Source: JAJPHF01 sp035293805
GTDB taxonomy: Bacteria > Chloroflexota > UBA6077 > JAJPHF01
Direction: 5' to 3'
NCBI GenBank assembly: GCA_035293805.1
Contig: DATGMD010000088.1
Coordinates: 1 to 20,077 of the forward strand
Length of the DNA: 20,077 bases
Below the pieces are notes generated by a model that was given only the letters and a program-made list of their open reading frames with translations, searched no databases and was not told the origin of the DNA. The position numbers and the translations under genes were made by a program. Below, in pieces: positions 7,923 through 15,927 of the stretch (the first letter of the stretch is position 1; each line of letters begins with the position of its first letter).

Positions 7923-10804
7923 GGGGCGCGGCCCTCGACGCCGAGCGCGCGCGCCTGGCCGCGGCGCGGGACGGCCGGGCGCCCTGGTATCTCTGGGGCC
8001 CCTACCTGAGCGAGCGCCAGTGGGCCACCGTGCGCGAGGACTACTCGCCCTACGGCACCGCCTGGGAGTACTTCCCGCACGACCAGGCCCGTTCGCGGGC
8101 CTACCGCTGGGGCGAGGACGGCCTCCTCGGCATCGCCGACGACCGCGCCACGCTCTGCTTCGCGCTGGCGCTGTGGAACGGGGCCGATCCTATCCTGAAG
8201 GAGCGGCTGTTCGGGCTGACCGGCAACGAGGGCAACCACGGCGAGGACGTGAAGGAGTGCTACTACTTCCTCGACAACACTCCCACGCACTCCTACATGG
8301 CAGCGCTGTACAAGTATCCGCAGCGCACCTTCCCCTATGCTGAGCTGGTCGCCGAGAACCGCCGCCGCGACCGCGCCGCGCCCGAGTTCGACCTGCTGGA
8401 CACGGGTGTGTTCGCCGAGAACCGCTACTTCGACGTGCTGATCGAGTACGCTAAGGCTGCTCCCGACGACATCCTCGTGCGCCTCACCGTGACGAACCGC
8501 GGCCCCGATGCCGCCCCGCTACACCTACTGCCCACCCTCTGGTTCCGCAACACTTGGGCCTGGGGCCGCGACGACCGGCGCCCGCTCCTGCACGACGTGA
8601 CGGGGATGGGCTCGTCTCTGAGCAGCGTCGATGCACCGGCCACCGAGGCCTTCGAGCGGCAGACGCCGCTGCCGGGTCGCGCGACGCGCTTTCGGGCTGG
8701 TGCAGACGGGCTGGTATCCGTCCCTCTCGGCGCTGAGCGCTCAGCGCCGGGCGTCCGGCGCGTCCACGCCTACCATCGCGACCTGGGCGAGTACTGGCTG
8801 GCGTGCGAAGGGACGCCGCCCCTGCTGTTTACGGAGAACGAGACCAACGCCGAGCGCCTCTGGGGGCTACCCAACCGCACGCCCTACGTGAAGGACAGCA
8901 TCCATACTGCCGTGGTGCACGGCGATGCGACCGTCGTGAACCCCGCCGGCACGGGCACGAAGGTCGCCGCCCACTACGTGCTGGACGTGGCGCCGGGCGC
9001 GACGGAGACGCGGCTGCTGCGGCTCTCGGCCCGGCTGCTGGCCGCGCCGTTCGCCGAGGCCGCGGCGCTGTTCGCACGGCGTCAGGCCGAGGCCGATCGG
9101 TTCTACGCCGCCTTCGGCGCGCCGGGCGTCTCTGACGACGAGCGGCGCGTGCAGCGCCAGGCGTTTGCCGGGCTGCTATGGAGCAAGCAATTCTACTACT
9201 ACGACGTGGACGAGTGGCTGACCGGCGACCCGGCGCAGCCCCCGCCGCCGCCCGAGCGCTGGCACGGACGCAACCACGACTGGGTACACCTGAACGCCCA
9301 CGACGTGATCGCCATGCCCGACACCTGGGAGTACCCTTGGTTCGCCGCCTGGGACCTGGCGTTCCACTGCATCCCGCTGGCGCTGGTCGATCCCGAGTTC
9401 GCCAAACGGCAGCTGCTCTTGCTGGGGCGCGAGTGGTATCAGCACCCGAACGGCCAGCTCCCCGCCTATGAATGGGCGTTCGGCGACGTAAACCCGCCCG
9501 TCCATGCCTGGGCTAGCTGGCGCACGTACAAGATCGAGAAGCGCCTGACCGGCCACGCCGACCGGCCCTTTCTGGAACGCATCTTTCACAAGCTCTTGCT
9601 GAACTTCACGTGGTGGGTCAATCGCAAGGACCCCGATGGCCGCAACGTGTTCCAGGGCGGGTTCCTCGGGCTGGACAACATTGGCGTATTCGACCGCAGT
9701 GCCCCGCTGCCGACCGGCGGCCAGCTCGAACAGTCGGACGGCACGGCCTGGATGGGCGCCTACTGCCTGACTATGCTCGCCATCGCGCTCGAGCTAGCGC
9801 GCGAGAACCGCGTCTACGAGGACGTCGCGATCAAGTTCTTCGAGCACTTCATGTACGTGGCCGGCGCCATGAACAACCTGGGCAACAAAGGCATCGCCCT
9901 GTGGGACGAGGAGGACGAGTTCTTCTACGACGTGCTGCAGCTTCCCAGCGGGGAGATGCGACCGCTCAAGGTCCGGTCGCTGGTAGGGCTGATTCCCCTG
10001 CTGGCGGTCGAGACGATCGAGCCCGACCTGCTCGAGCGACTGCCGACGTTCCGCGCGGCGATGGAGTGGTTCCTGACCAACAAGCCCGATCTGGCAAGTC
10101 TCGTGTCGCGCTGGTACGAGCCGGGCGCCGGCGAGCGCCGCTTGCTCGCGCTGGTACGTGGACATCGCATGAAGCGGCTACTCAAGCGGATGCTGGACCC
10201 GGCCGAGTTCCTGAGCGACCACGGCGTGCGCTCGGTCAGTCGCTATCACGCGGAGCACCCCTACGAGCTGCGCGTCAACGGCACCGCCCACACGGTGCAC
10301 TACGAGCCGGCGGAATCGTCGAGCGGGCTGTTCGGCGGCAACTCGAACTGGCGCGGCCCCATCTGGTTCCCGATCAACTACCTCCTCATCGAGGCCATCC
10401 AGAAGTTCCACCACTACTACGGCGACGACTTCCTCGTCGAGTGCCCCACCGGCTCCGGCCAGAAGCTAACCCTCTGGCAGATCGCCGAGCACCTGTCGCA
10501 GCGGCTCATCAGCATCTTCGTGCGCGGCCCTGACGGACGGCGCCCGGTGTTCGGCGCGAACGAGTACGTGCAGACCGACCCGCACTGGCGCGACTATCTG
10601 CTGTTCCACGAGTACTTCCATGGCGACACCGGGGTCGGGCTGGGCGCGAGCCACCAGACGGGGTGGACGGCGCTGGTGGCGAAGCTGCTGGACCAGACCA
10701 GTGGGCAGCTCTGCGGGCTGGATGGAGCGGCCGCCGCGCCCCACGCCGAGGAGCTAGTGGCCGACCGCATGGCGCGAGACGAGCCGTCACTGGGACCGGC
10801 CTGA
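7919..10804 (+). CDS. MGH1-like glycoside hydrolase (GH63-related glucosidase)
   Basis: A 961-residue enzyme, probably cytoplasmic as no signal peptide is visible. The N-terminal beta-rich part has the family opening WGPYLSERQWATVREDYS (about 26-43), YFPHDQARSRAYRWGEDGL (about 51-69) and NEGNHGEDVKECYYFLDNTP. The C-terminal (alpha/alpha)6 barrel shows EYPWFAAWDLAFHCIPLALVD, a candidate catalytic acid in QSDGTAWMGAY (D607), NSNWRGPIWFPINYLLIEA, and LFHEYFHGDTGVGLGASHQTGW from 895. These match MGH1-like/GH63 proteins, which remove glucose or mannose units from glycosides such as glucosylglycerate or mannosylglycerate. The substrate here is not known. GTG 7919 overlaps the previous stop (GTGA), and homologous sequence begins close after it. 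Length is slightly above the usual 880-900. Confidence 0.9.
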   Translation: MRGAALDAERARLAAARDGRAPWYLWGPYLSERQWATVREDYSPYGTAWEYFPHDQARSRAYRWGEDGLLGIADDRATLCFALALWNGADPILKERLFGLTGNEGNHGEDVKECYYFLDNTPTHSYMAALYKYPQRTFPYAELVAENRRRDRAAPEFDLLDTGVFAENRYFDVLIEYAKAAPDDILVRLTVTNRGPDAAPLHLLPTLWFRNTWAWGRDDRRPLLHDVTGMGSSLSSVDAPATEAFERQTPLPGRATRFRAGADGLVSVPLGAERSAPGVRRVHAYHRDLGEYWLACEGTPPLLFTENETNAERLWGLPNRTPYVKDSIHTAVVHGDATVVNPAGTGTKVAAHYVLDVAPGATETRLLRLSARLLAAPFAEAAALFARRQAEADRFYAAFGAPGVSDDERRVQRQAFAGLLWSKQFYYYDVDEWLTGDPAQPPPPPERWHGRNHDWVHLNAHDVIAMPDTWEYPWFAAWDLAFHCIPLALVDPEFAKRQLLLLGREWYQHPNGQLPAYEWAFGDVNPPVHAWASWRTYKIEKRLTGHADRPFLERIFHKLLLNFTWWVNRKDPDGRNVFQGGFLGLDNIGVFDRSAPLPTGGQLEQSDGTAWMGAYCLTMLAIALELARENRVYEDVAIKFFEHFMYVAGAMNNLGNKGIALWDEEDEFFYDVLQLPSGEMRPLKVRSLVGLIPLLAVETIEPDLLERLPTFRAAMEWFLTNKPDLASLVSRWYEPGAGERRLLALVRGHRMKRLLKRMLDPAEFLSDHGVRSVSRYHAEHPYELRVNGTAHTVHYEPAESSSGLFGGNSNWRGPIWFPINYLLIEAIQKFHHYYGDDFLVECPTGSGQKLTLWQIAEHLSQRLISIFVRGPDGRRPVFGANEYVQTDPHWRDYLLFHEYFHGDTGVGLGASHQTGWTALVAKLLDQTSGQLCGLDGAAAAPHAEELVADRMARDEPSLGPA

Positions 10805-10813
10805 GGCCAACCG

Positions 10814-10832
10814 GGGACGCCGCAGTCGTCCC
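10814..10832. terminator. Hairpin between convergent genes
   Basis: GGGACG at 10814-10819 pairs with CGTCCC at 10827-10832 around a seven-base loop, in the 48-base gap where the glucosidase and the CoA-binding gene meet tail to tail. No T-run on either side, so termination is inferred from position. Confidence 0.3.
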
Positions 10833-10852
10833 GCATCGCCGCGAGCACCCGG

Positions 10853-11311
10853 CTAGCTGACTGGGTGGCCGACGAGGCGGCGGTGCTCGACGAGCGTGCA
10901 GCGGTCCTGCACGACGCGGATGCCGGCTGCGGCGAGCTGCCGGGCCGCATCGTCGTTGCGGATGCCGAGCTGGAACCACACGGCCTTGGGGTGCGCGGCG
11001 ATCAAGTCGTCCACGTGAGGCGGGATGTCTTGTGGGCGGCGGAAGACGTCGACCAAATCGACGCCGCCGGGCACGTCCTGTACGCGGCGATAGACTGGCC
11101 GCCCGAGGATCTCCTGCACTTCCGGATAGTAGACGGGGACGGGCACCACGTCGTAGCCCTGGGCGGCCAGGTAGCGCGGCACCTCGATCGCGGGCTGGCC
11201 GGCCTGCGCCTCGGTCTTGATGCCCAGCACGGCCACGCGCCGGCACTCCTCCAGGATGGCGCGGATGCCCGCGTCGTCGTCCACCAGGTTCGTCTCCCAG
11301 CCGACCAGCAT
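10853..11311 (-). CDS. CoA-binding domain protein (YccU/CoA_binding_2 family)
   Basis: A 152-residue Rossmann-fold protein of normal family length. It has VAVLGI at 26-31 as the nucleotide-binding strand and turn, VPRYLAAQGYDVVPVPVYYPEVQEILGRPVYR (about 44-75), VDLVDVFRRP at 84-93, WFQLGIRNDDAA at 112-123 and the closing DRC at 136-138. This is the family pattern for proteins that bind CoA or acyl-CoA, related to the CoA-binding part of succinyl-CoA synthetase; their function is unknown. ATG 11311 follows a good GGGAGGGG site. It lies 45 bases after mccA on the same strand, so it is probably the last gene of the methylcrotonyl-CoA carboxylase operon and may bind one of its acyl-CoA compounds. 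Confidence 0.9.
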   Translation of the reverse strand: MLVGWETNLVDDDAGIRAILEECRRVAVLGIKTEAQAGQPAIEVPRYLAAQGYDVVPVPVYYPEVQEILGRPVYRRVQDVPGGVDLVDVFRRPQDIPPHVDDLIAAHPKAVWFQLGIRNDDAARQLAAAGIRVVQDRCTLVEHRRLVGHPVS

Positions 11312-11356
11312 GATCCCCTCCCGGCCGCCATGAGCCGACTATTGTCCATCGCTCGC

Positions 11357-13411
11357 CTACCCTGATGATACCGATCCGCTATCGTCAGCACCTTCGAGCT
11401 CGATCAGCAGCGCCCCGCCGGCCACGCTGTCGCCCACGGCGCAGCGGACGGCGCGCACGCGGTCGGGGCGCGGGGCGGTGAGCGTCTGCTCGATCTTCAT
11501 AGCTTCGAGCGCGACGAGCGGTTGGCCGGCGACCACTGCCGCGCCGGGCCGCACGTGCACGGCCACGACGACCGCCGCCGTGGGCGCGCGCACCTCGCCC
11601 GCGCCGCCGCCCGGCGCACTCACGCCCGTCGCGGCGGGCACGGTGGGCGGCGGCGGGCGCGCGACGGTGTATGCGTGCCCGCCGATCTGGACGAGCAAGG
11701 CCGGTGGCTCCGTCTGGGGCGCGACTGCGGCGTCGAGTGGCGCCCCGTCCAGAGAGATGGTCAGCCGGCCATCAGTCGCCAGCGCTTCCAGGCGATGCTC
11801 GGCCTCGTCGGGCGCCGGCGCCGCCGCCCCGGCGCGGCCCAGGCGCTCGGCGCGCACGGTCCAGGCGCTGGGGCCGAGCGGGTGCGCGTGAACGGTGTGC
11901 AGCGCGCCGTCGAGCAGGTAGTAGAGCGGCGCGGGGGTCGCCTGGCCGCGCCAGGGACCGGCGGCGGCCCACGGCCCCTCCGGCGCGGGCGCGCCTGGCC
12001 CCCCCAGCCCGGCGAGGTCGGCGGCCGCGGCGGCCCATAGCGCCGCGGTGGGCACGGGGGCCGGCTGCAACAGCGCCGGGCGCTGGTCCAGAAAGTCGGT
12101 ACTCAGGTGCGCAGCGCGGAAGTCGGCGTCCTCGGCCACGGCCAGCAGCAGCGCCTGGTTCGTCGGCAGCCCCTGCACGACGTAGTGGCGCAGCGCCCAG
12201 ACGAGGCGGGCCAGCGCCGCGTCGCGGTCGGAGGCGTGTACGATGAGCTTGGCGAGCAAGGTATCGTAGTACCGCGAGACGACGTCGCCCGCGCGCACGC
12301 CCACGTCGTGCCGCAGGCCCGGCCCCAGCGGCGGCGCGAAGCGCTCGACGGGACCGGGGGTCGGCTGAAAGCCGTGCGCCGGATCCTCGGCGTACAGGCG
12401 CACCTCGACGGCGTGGCCGCGCGGTCTGAGCGCGGCCTGCCTCAGCGTCAGCCGCTCGCCGGCGGCGATGCGAAGCTGCCAGTGAACGAGGTCCACGCCG
12501 TAGACCAGCTCGGTCACCGGGTGCTCGACCTGAAGGCGCGCGTTTACCTCCAGGAAGTAGTACTGGCCCTGCGCATCGCGCAAGAACTCGGCGGTGCCCG
12601 CGCTCACGTAACCGGCGGCGCGCGCCAGTCGCACCGCCCAGCGGCCGAGCCGCGCGCGCTCCGTCGGCGCCAGCCCGGGCGCCGGCGCCTCCTCGACGAG
12701 CTTCTGGTGACGGCGCTGCACCGAGCAGTCGCGCTCGCCGATCGCCACCGCCTGTCCGTACCGATCGGCCAGGAACTGTACCTCGACGTGGCGCGCCGGC
12801 GTCAAATCGCGCTCCAGCAGCACGCGCGTATCGCCGAACGCCGCTTGCGCCTCGCGCTGCGCCTGAGCGAGCGCGTCCGAGAAGCCCTCGGCGCTCTCCA
12901 CGCGGCGCATGCCGCGCCCGCCGCCGCCCGCCACGGCCTTGATGAGCAGCGGGAAGCCGACCGCCCGCGCCCGTGCCAGCAACTGGCCGGGTGCCTGCGC
13001 GGTCCCCTGGTAGCCCGGCACCACGGGCACGCGCGCGCGCTGCGCCAGGCGCTTGGCGGCCGCCTTGTCGCCGAGCAGCCGCAGCGCCGCCGGCGACGGC
13101 CCGACGAACACGAGCTCGGCCGCCGCGCACGCGGCGGCGAACGCGGGGTTCTCGGCCAGGAAGCCGTAGCCCGGATGCACCGCTTCGGCGCCGCTGGCCC
13201 GTGCCGCCTCGATAATGCGCGGGATGTTCAGGTAGCTCTCGGCCGCCGGCGCGAGACCGATACAGATGGCCTCGTCGGCGCGGACGACGTGTAGCGCGTC
13301 GCGGTCAGCCTCCGAGTACACCGCCACCGCGCGCGCGCCCAATTCCTGGCACGCCTGCACGATCCGCACGGCGATCTCGCCGCGGTTCGCGATCAACACC
13401 TTGCGGAACAT
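11357..13411 (-). CDS. mccA: Methylcrotonyl-CoA carboxylase biotin-carboxylase/biotin-carrier subunit
   Basis: A 684-residue subunit that carboxylates its own biotin with ATP and bicarbonate. The biotin carboxylase N-domain starts MFRKVLIANRGEIAVRI. The ATP-grasp core has the glycine-rich loop AGGGGRGMR at 161-169, ERDCSVQRRHQKLVEEAP at 226-243 and EVNARLQVEHPVTE at 288-301, followed by the C-domain to about 445. After a variable linker, the biotin-carrier domain carries EAMKIE with the biotinyl lysine at K639 (EAMKME is usual). Domain order alone would also fit acetyl- or propionyl-CoA carboxylase; the call rests on its neighbour mccB, which is of clear methylcrotonyl type. ATG 13411 is chosen because homologous sequence starts there, though the frame is open to 13657. 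GAGGTG upstream is a somewhat distant ribosome site. Confidence 0.9.
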   Translation of the reverse strand: MFRKVLIANRGEIAVRIVQACQELGARAVAVYSEADRDALHVVRADEAICIGLAPAAESYLNIPRIIEAARASGAEAVHPGYGFLAENPAFAAACAAAELVFVGPSPAALRLLGDKAAAKRLAQRARVPVVPGYQGTAQAPGQLLARARAVGFPLLIKAVAGGGGRGMRRVESAEGFSDALAQAQREAQAAFGDTRVLLERDLTPARHVEVQFLADRYGQAVAIGERDCSVQRRHQKLVEEAPAPGLAPTERARLGRWAVRLARAAGYVSAGTAEFLRDAQGQYYFLEVNARLQVEHPVTELVYGVDLVHWQLRIAAGERLTLRQAALRPRGHAVEVRLYAEDPAHGFQPTPGPVERFAPPLGPGLRHDVGVRAGDVVSRYYDTLLAKLIVHASDRDAALARLVWALRHYVVQGLPTNQALLLAVAEDADFRAAHLSTDFLDQRPALLQPAPVPTAALWAAAAADLAGLGGPGAPAPEGPWAAAGPWRGQATPAPLYYLLDGALHTVHAHPLGPSAWTVRAERLGRAGAAAPAPDEAEHRLEALATDGRLTISLDGAPLDAAVAPQTEPPALLVQIGGHAYTVARPPPPTVPAATGVSAPGGGAGEVRAPTAAVVVAVHVRPGAAVVAGQPLVALEAMKIEQTLTAPRPDRVRAVRCAVGDSVAGGALLIELEGADDSGSVSSG

Positions 13412-13562
13412 CGGCGGCGCTAGCACCTCGTCATGAATGTGGCGCTCTGGGCTGTCGGCTCGTCGCGGACGACACCAGCTCCTTGACCAGTCGCCGAACG
13501 CCTCGCCCAGGCCACGGGAAGCTTCGACGTATGCGGACCTGCGCGCGGGCCGGGCCGCCAAC

Positions 13563-14114
13563 TCAGTTGTGGTCGAGCTGGAGGGGGAACGCGACGTACT
13601 CGCCCAGGCGCAGGGAGCGCAGCAGCTCGTTCCACGCGGGCAGCACGCGCCGGGCATCCTCGGGCCAGAAGGCGAAGGTGAAGAGCGGCTGAATCAGGCC
13701 GCGCCGCGCCACGCTGGTCCGCGAGCGCGCCTCGCGGTGTTCCTCTGGATCGATGTAGCGCGTCTCCAGCCACACGATCTCCAGGTCGCTCCGCCGCTGG
13801 TACACCGGCTCACGGCGGGACAGCACCTCGAAGTTGCTCTCCTTGGTAACGTTCGACAGAAGCTGGACGAGCGGCAGCTTGCTCCAATCGGGGCCCGGAC
13901 GCAGGTGGAAGACCGACATTTCGAGCCCGCAGGTATTGTCCGGCGAGGGTTGATCGAGGAACTTGATCGAGTTGTCGCCCGGCTCCACGACCCAGTCCTG
14001 CGGGATGTCGAAGCGGACCGCGCCCCGCTCGGCCACAAACGTCTTGTAGCCGGGACGAGCGGGCCATTTCGGGTCCTTGGGCAGCTTGTAGACCTCCTCG
14101 CGCCACTTCGGCAT
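13563..14114 (-). CDS. Unrecognised 183-residue soluble protein within the mcc cluster
   Basis: ATG 14114 is preceded by a good AGAGGA ribosome site. The product starts MPKWREEVYKLPKDPKWPAR, has no signal peptide or membrane segment, and alternates short beta-strand-like pieces with helices: VRFDIPQDWVVEPGDNSIKF (about 33-52), LEMSVFHLRPGPDW, LVQLLSNVTKES, LEIVWLETRYIDPEEHREARSR, and LIQPLFTFAFWPEDARRVLPAW with a final helix. This layout recalls the PsbP/DcrB-like alpha-beta fold, seen in many small uncharacterised proteins, but that is only a fold guess. It lies between mccB and mccA on the same strand, 151 bases before mccA. A TATACT box at 14174-14179 may give it its own promoter, so membership in the pathway is not proven. 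Confidence 0.75.
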   Translation of the reverse strand: MPKWREEVYKLPKDPKWPARPGYKTFVAERGAVRFDIPQDWVVEPGDNSIKFLDQPSPDNTCGLEMSVFHLRPGPDWSKLPLVQLLSNVTKESNFEVLSRREPVYQRRSDLEIVWLETRYIDPEEHREARSRTSVARRGLIQPLFTFAFWPEDARRVLPAWNELLRSLRLGEYVAFPLQLDHN

Positions 14115-14173
14115 GGCATTCCTCTACACGGTGACCCGGTGATGGCTTGGAGCGGTCCTGGCAGGATACTCCT

Positions 14174-14179
14174 AGTATA
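14174..14179 (-). promoter_or_regulatory. Candidate -10 box for the 183-residue protein and mccA
   Basis: On the minus strand the bases read TATACT, one mismatch from consensus, 60 bases upstream of the ATG at 14114. It overlaps a small inverted repeat (ATACT-cct-AGTAT at 14166-14178). The -35 region is poor. Confidence 0.35.
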
Positions 14180-14180
14180 C

Positions 14181-14217
14181 GCTGCCCATTCCGCGTCAGC
14201 TTTGCCGACTGGGCAGC
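14181..14217 (-). terminator. Inverted repeat just after mccB
   Basis: GCTGCCCA at 14181-14188 is the reverse complement of 14210-14217, with a 21-base loop, immediately downstream of the mccB stop on the minus strand. The loop is long and no T-run follows, so it may be a weak terminator or an operator beside the TATACT box. Confidence 0.3.
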
Positions 14218-14223
14218 GGCCGG

Positions 14224-15846
14224 CTACATGCGGAAGATGCCGAAGCGCGGCTCGGGGATGGGCGCGCGCGTGGCCGCGGCGAGGCCCAGGCCCAGCACCA
14301 GGCGCGTGTCCACGGGGTCGATCAGCCCGTCGTCCCACAGGCGCGCCGTGCTGTAGTAGGGGCTGCTCTCCCGCTCGTACTTTGCCAGAATCGGGTCGCG
14401 CAGCGCCGCCTCCGCCGCCGCGTCCAGCGCCGCGCCCCGCGCCCGCAGCTGGTCGCGCCGCACCGTCACCAGCACGTCGGCGGCCTGCTCGCCGCCCATC
14501 ACCGCCGTCCGCGCGCTGGGCCACAGCCAGAGCTGCCGCGGGCTGTAGCCCCGCCCGCACATGCCGTAGTTCCCGGCGCCATACGAGCCGCCGATGATGA
14601 CCGTGAAGCGGGGCACCTGCGCGTTCGCCACCGCCATCACCAGCTTCGCGCCGTCGCGGGCCAACCCTCGATTCTCGCTCTCGCGGCCCACCATGAAGCC
14701 CGTGATGTTCTGTAGGAACAGCAGCGGGATTTTGCGGAAGCAGCACAGCTCGATGAAGTGGGCGCCCTTCAGCGCGCTCTCCGAGAACAGCACCCCGTTG
14801 TTCGCCAGCACACCCACTGGGTAGCCCCAGATACGTCCCCAGCCGCAGACGAGCGTCGTGCCATAGCGGGCCTTGAACTCGTCGAAGCGGCTGTCGTCGA
14901 GCAGGCGAGCCAGCACCTCGTGTACGTCGTAGGGCTGGCGCGGATCAGCGGGCACGATGCCGTATAGCTCGGCCGGGTCGTAGCGCGGCGGCCGCACGGG
15001 CAGCACCTCCCACGGCAGGTAGCGTGGTCGGTGCAGCCGTGCCACGATGTCGCGCACGATCGCCAGCGCGTGGCGGTCGTCCTCAGCCAGATAGTCGGCT
15101 ACCCCCGACAGCCGCGTGTGTACGTCGGCGCCGCCCAGCTCCTCCGCGGTCACCTCCTCGCCGGTTGCCGCCTTCACCAGCGGCGGCCCGCCGATGAAAA
15201 TCGTTCCCGTGCCGCGCACGATAATCGTCTCGTCGCTCATCGCCGGCACGTAGGCCCCACCGGCGGTACACGAGCCCATCACCGCCGCGATCTGCGGGAT
15301 GTTAGCGGCCGACATCTGCGCCTGGTTGTAGAAGATGCGGCCGAAGTGGTCGCGGTCCGGGAACACCTGGTCCTGGAGAGGCAGGAAGGCGCCGCCCGAG
15401 TCCACCAGGTACACGCACGGCAGGTGGTTCTCGGCGGCGATCTCCTGAGCGCGCAGGTGCTTCTTGACGGTGAGCGGATAGTACGTGCCGCCCTTCACGG
15501 TGGCGTCGTTCGCGACGACCACGACCTCCTGACCGTGGACCGCGCCGATCCCGGTGACGATGCCCGCGGCCGGCGCCTCGCCGTCGTACATCTCCCAGGC
15601 GGCGAGCGGCGAGAACTCGAGGAACGCGGTGCCCGGGTCCACCAGCGCGTCGATGCGCTCGCGGGCGAGCAGCTTGCCGCGCGCGCGGTGACGCCGCACA
15701 GCCTCGGGGCCGCCGCCCGCCCGTGCCCAGGCGAGCCGCTCCGTGAGCAGGGCGCGCTGCGCTTCCGCGTGGGCGCGATTGGCCTGGTAGGCGGGGCTGG
15801 CCGGGTCCACGGCCGTCGGAAGAACCGCGCCTTCGGCGTCTGCCAC
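14224..15846 (-). CDS. mccB: Methylcrotonyl-CoA carboxylase carboxyltransferase subunit
   Basis: A 540-residue carboxyltransferase that moves the carboxyl group from biotin to 3-methylcrotonyl-CoA, giving 3-methylglutaconyl-CoA in leucine breakdown. The methylcrotonyl type is shown by NDATVKGGTYYP at 113-124, DSGGAFLPLQDQVFPDRDHF from 149, GSCTAGGAYVPAMSDE at 181-196, GGPPLVKAATGEEVTAEELG from 209, and GGSYGAGNYGMCGRGYSPR in the C-terminal half. Acetyl- and propionyl-CoA carboxylases differ at these blocks; geranyl-CoA carboxylase is the main alternative. Start is GTG 15846 with AGGGG about nine bases before it. It heads the mccB-183aa-mccA-CoA-binding row. No isovaleryl-CoA dehydrogenase, hydratase or lyase gene is in the window, so the rest of the pathway must be elsewhere. 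Confidence 0.93.
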   Translation of the reverse strand: MADAEGAVLPTAVDPASPAYQANRAHAEAQRALLTERLAWARAGGGPEAVRRHRARGKLLARERIDALVDPGTAFLEFSPLAAWEMYDGEAPAAGIVTGIGAVHGQEVVVVANDATVKGGTYYPLTVKKHLRAQEIAAENHLPCVYLVDSGGAFLPLQDQVFPDRDHFGRIFYNQAQMSAANIPQIAAVMGSCTAGGAYVPAMSDETIIVRGTGTIFIGGPPLVKAATGEEVTAEELGGADVHTRLSGVADYLAEDDRHALAIVRDIVARLHRPRYLPWEVLPVRPPRYDPAELYGIVPADPRQPYDVHEVLARLLDDSRFDEFKARYGTTLVCGWGRIWGYPVGVLANNGVLFSESALKGAHFIELCCFRKIPLLFLQNITGFMVGRESENRGLARDGAKLVMAVANAQVPRFTVIIGGSYGAGNYGMCGRGYSPRQLWLWPSARTAVMGGEQAADVLVTVRRDQLRARGAALDAAAEAALRDPILAKYERESSPYYSTARLWDDGLIDPVDTRLVLGLGLAAATRAPIPEPRFGIFRM

Positions 15847-15873
15847 TGCGTTCGGCCCCTAGCGTCCGGTCCA

Positions 15874-15915
15874 GGGTGGGGCCGATGCCAGCGCACGGCA
15901 GGCGTCGCCCCACCC
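15874..15915 (-). terminator. Hairpin between the response regulator and mccB
   Basis: GGGTGGGGC at 15874-15882 pairs with 15907-15915, and TGCC at 15886-15889 with GGCA at 15897-15900 can stack inside it. It sits in the 81-base gap after the regulator's stop, so it probably separates that transcript from mccB. No T-run follows. Confidence 0.4.
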
Positions 15916-15927
15916 CAGCAGACCAGC

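Noticed and set aside
12107..13294. A 395-codon plus-strand open frame opposite mccA
   Set aside because: No domain and biased Arg/Ala/Leu composition; the opposite strand has complete biotin carboxylase motifs.
13412..13657. N-terminal extension of MccA
   Set aside because: Biotin carboxylases start at MFRKVLIANRGEIA; the upstream codons are Pro/Ser/Arg-rich and partly overlap the 183-residue protein gene.
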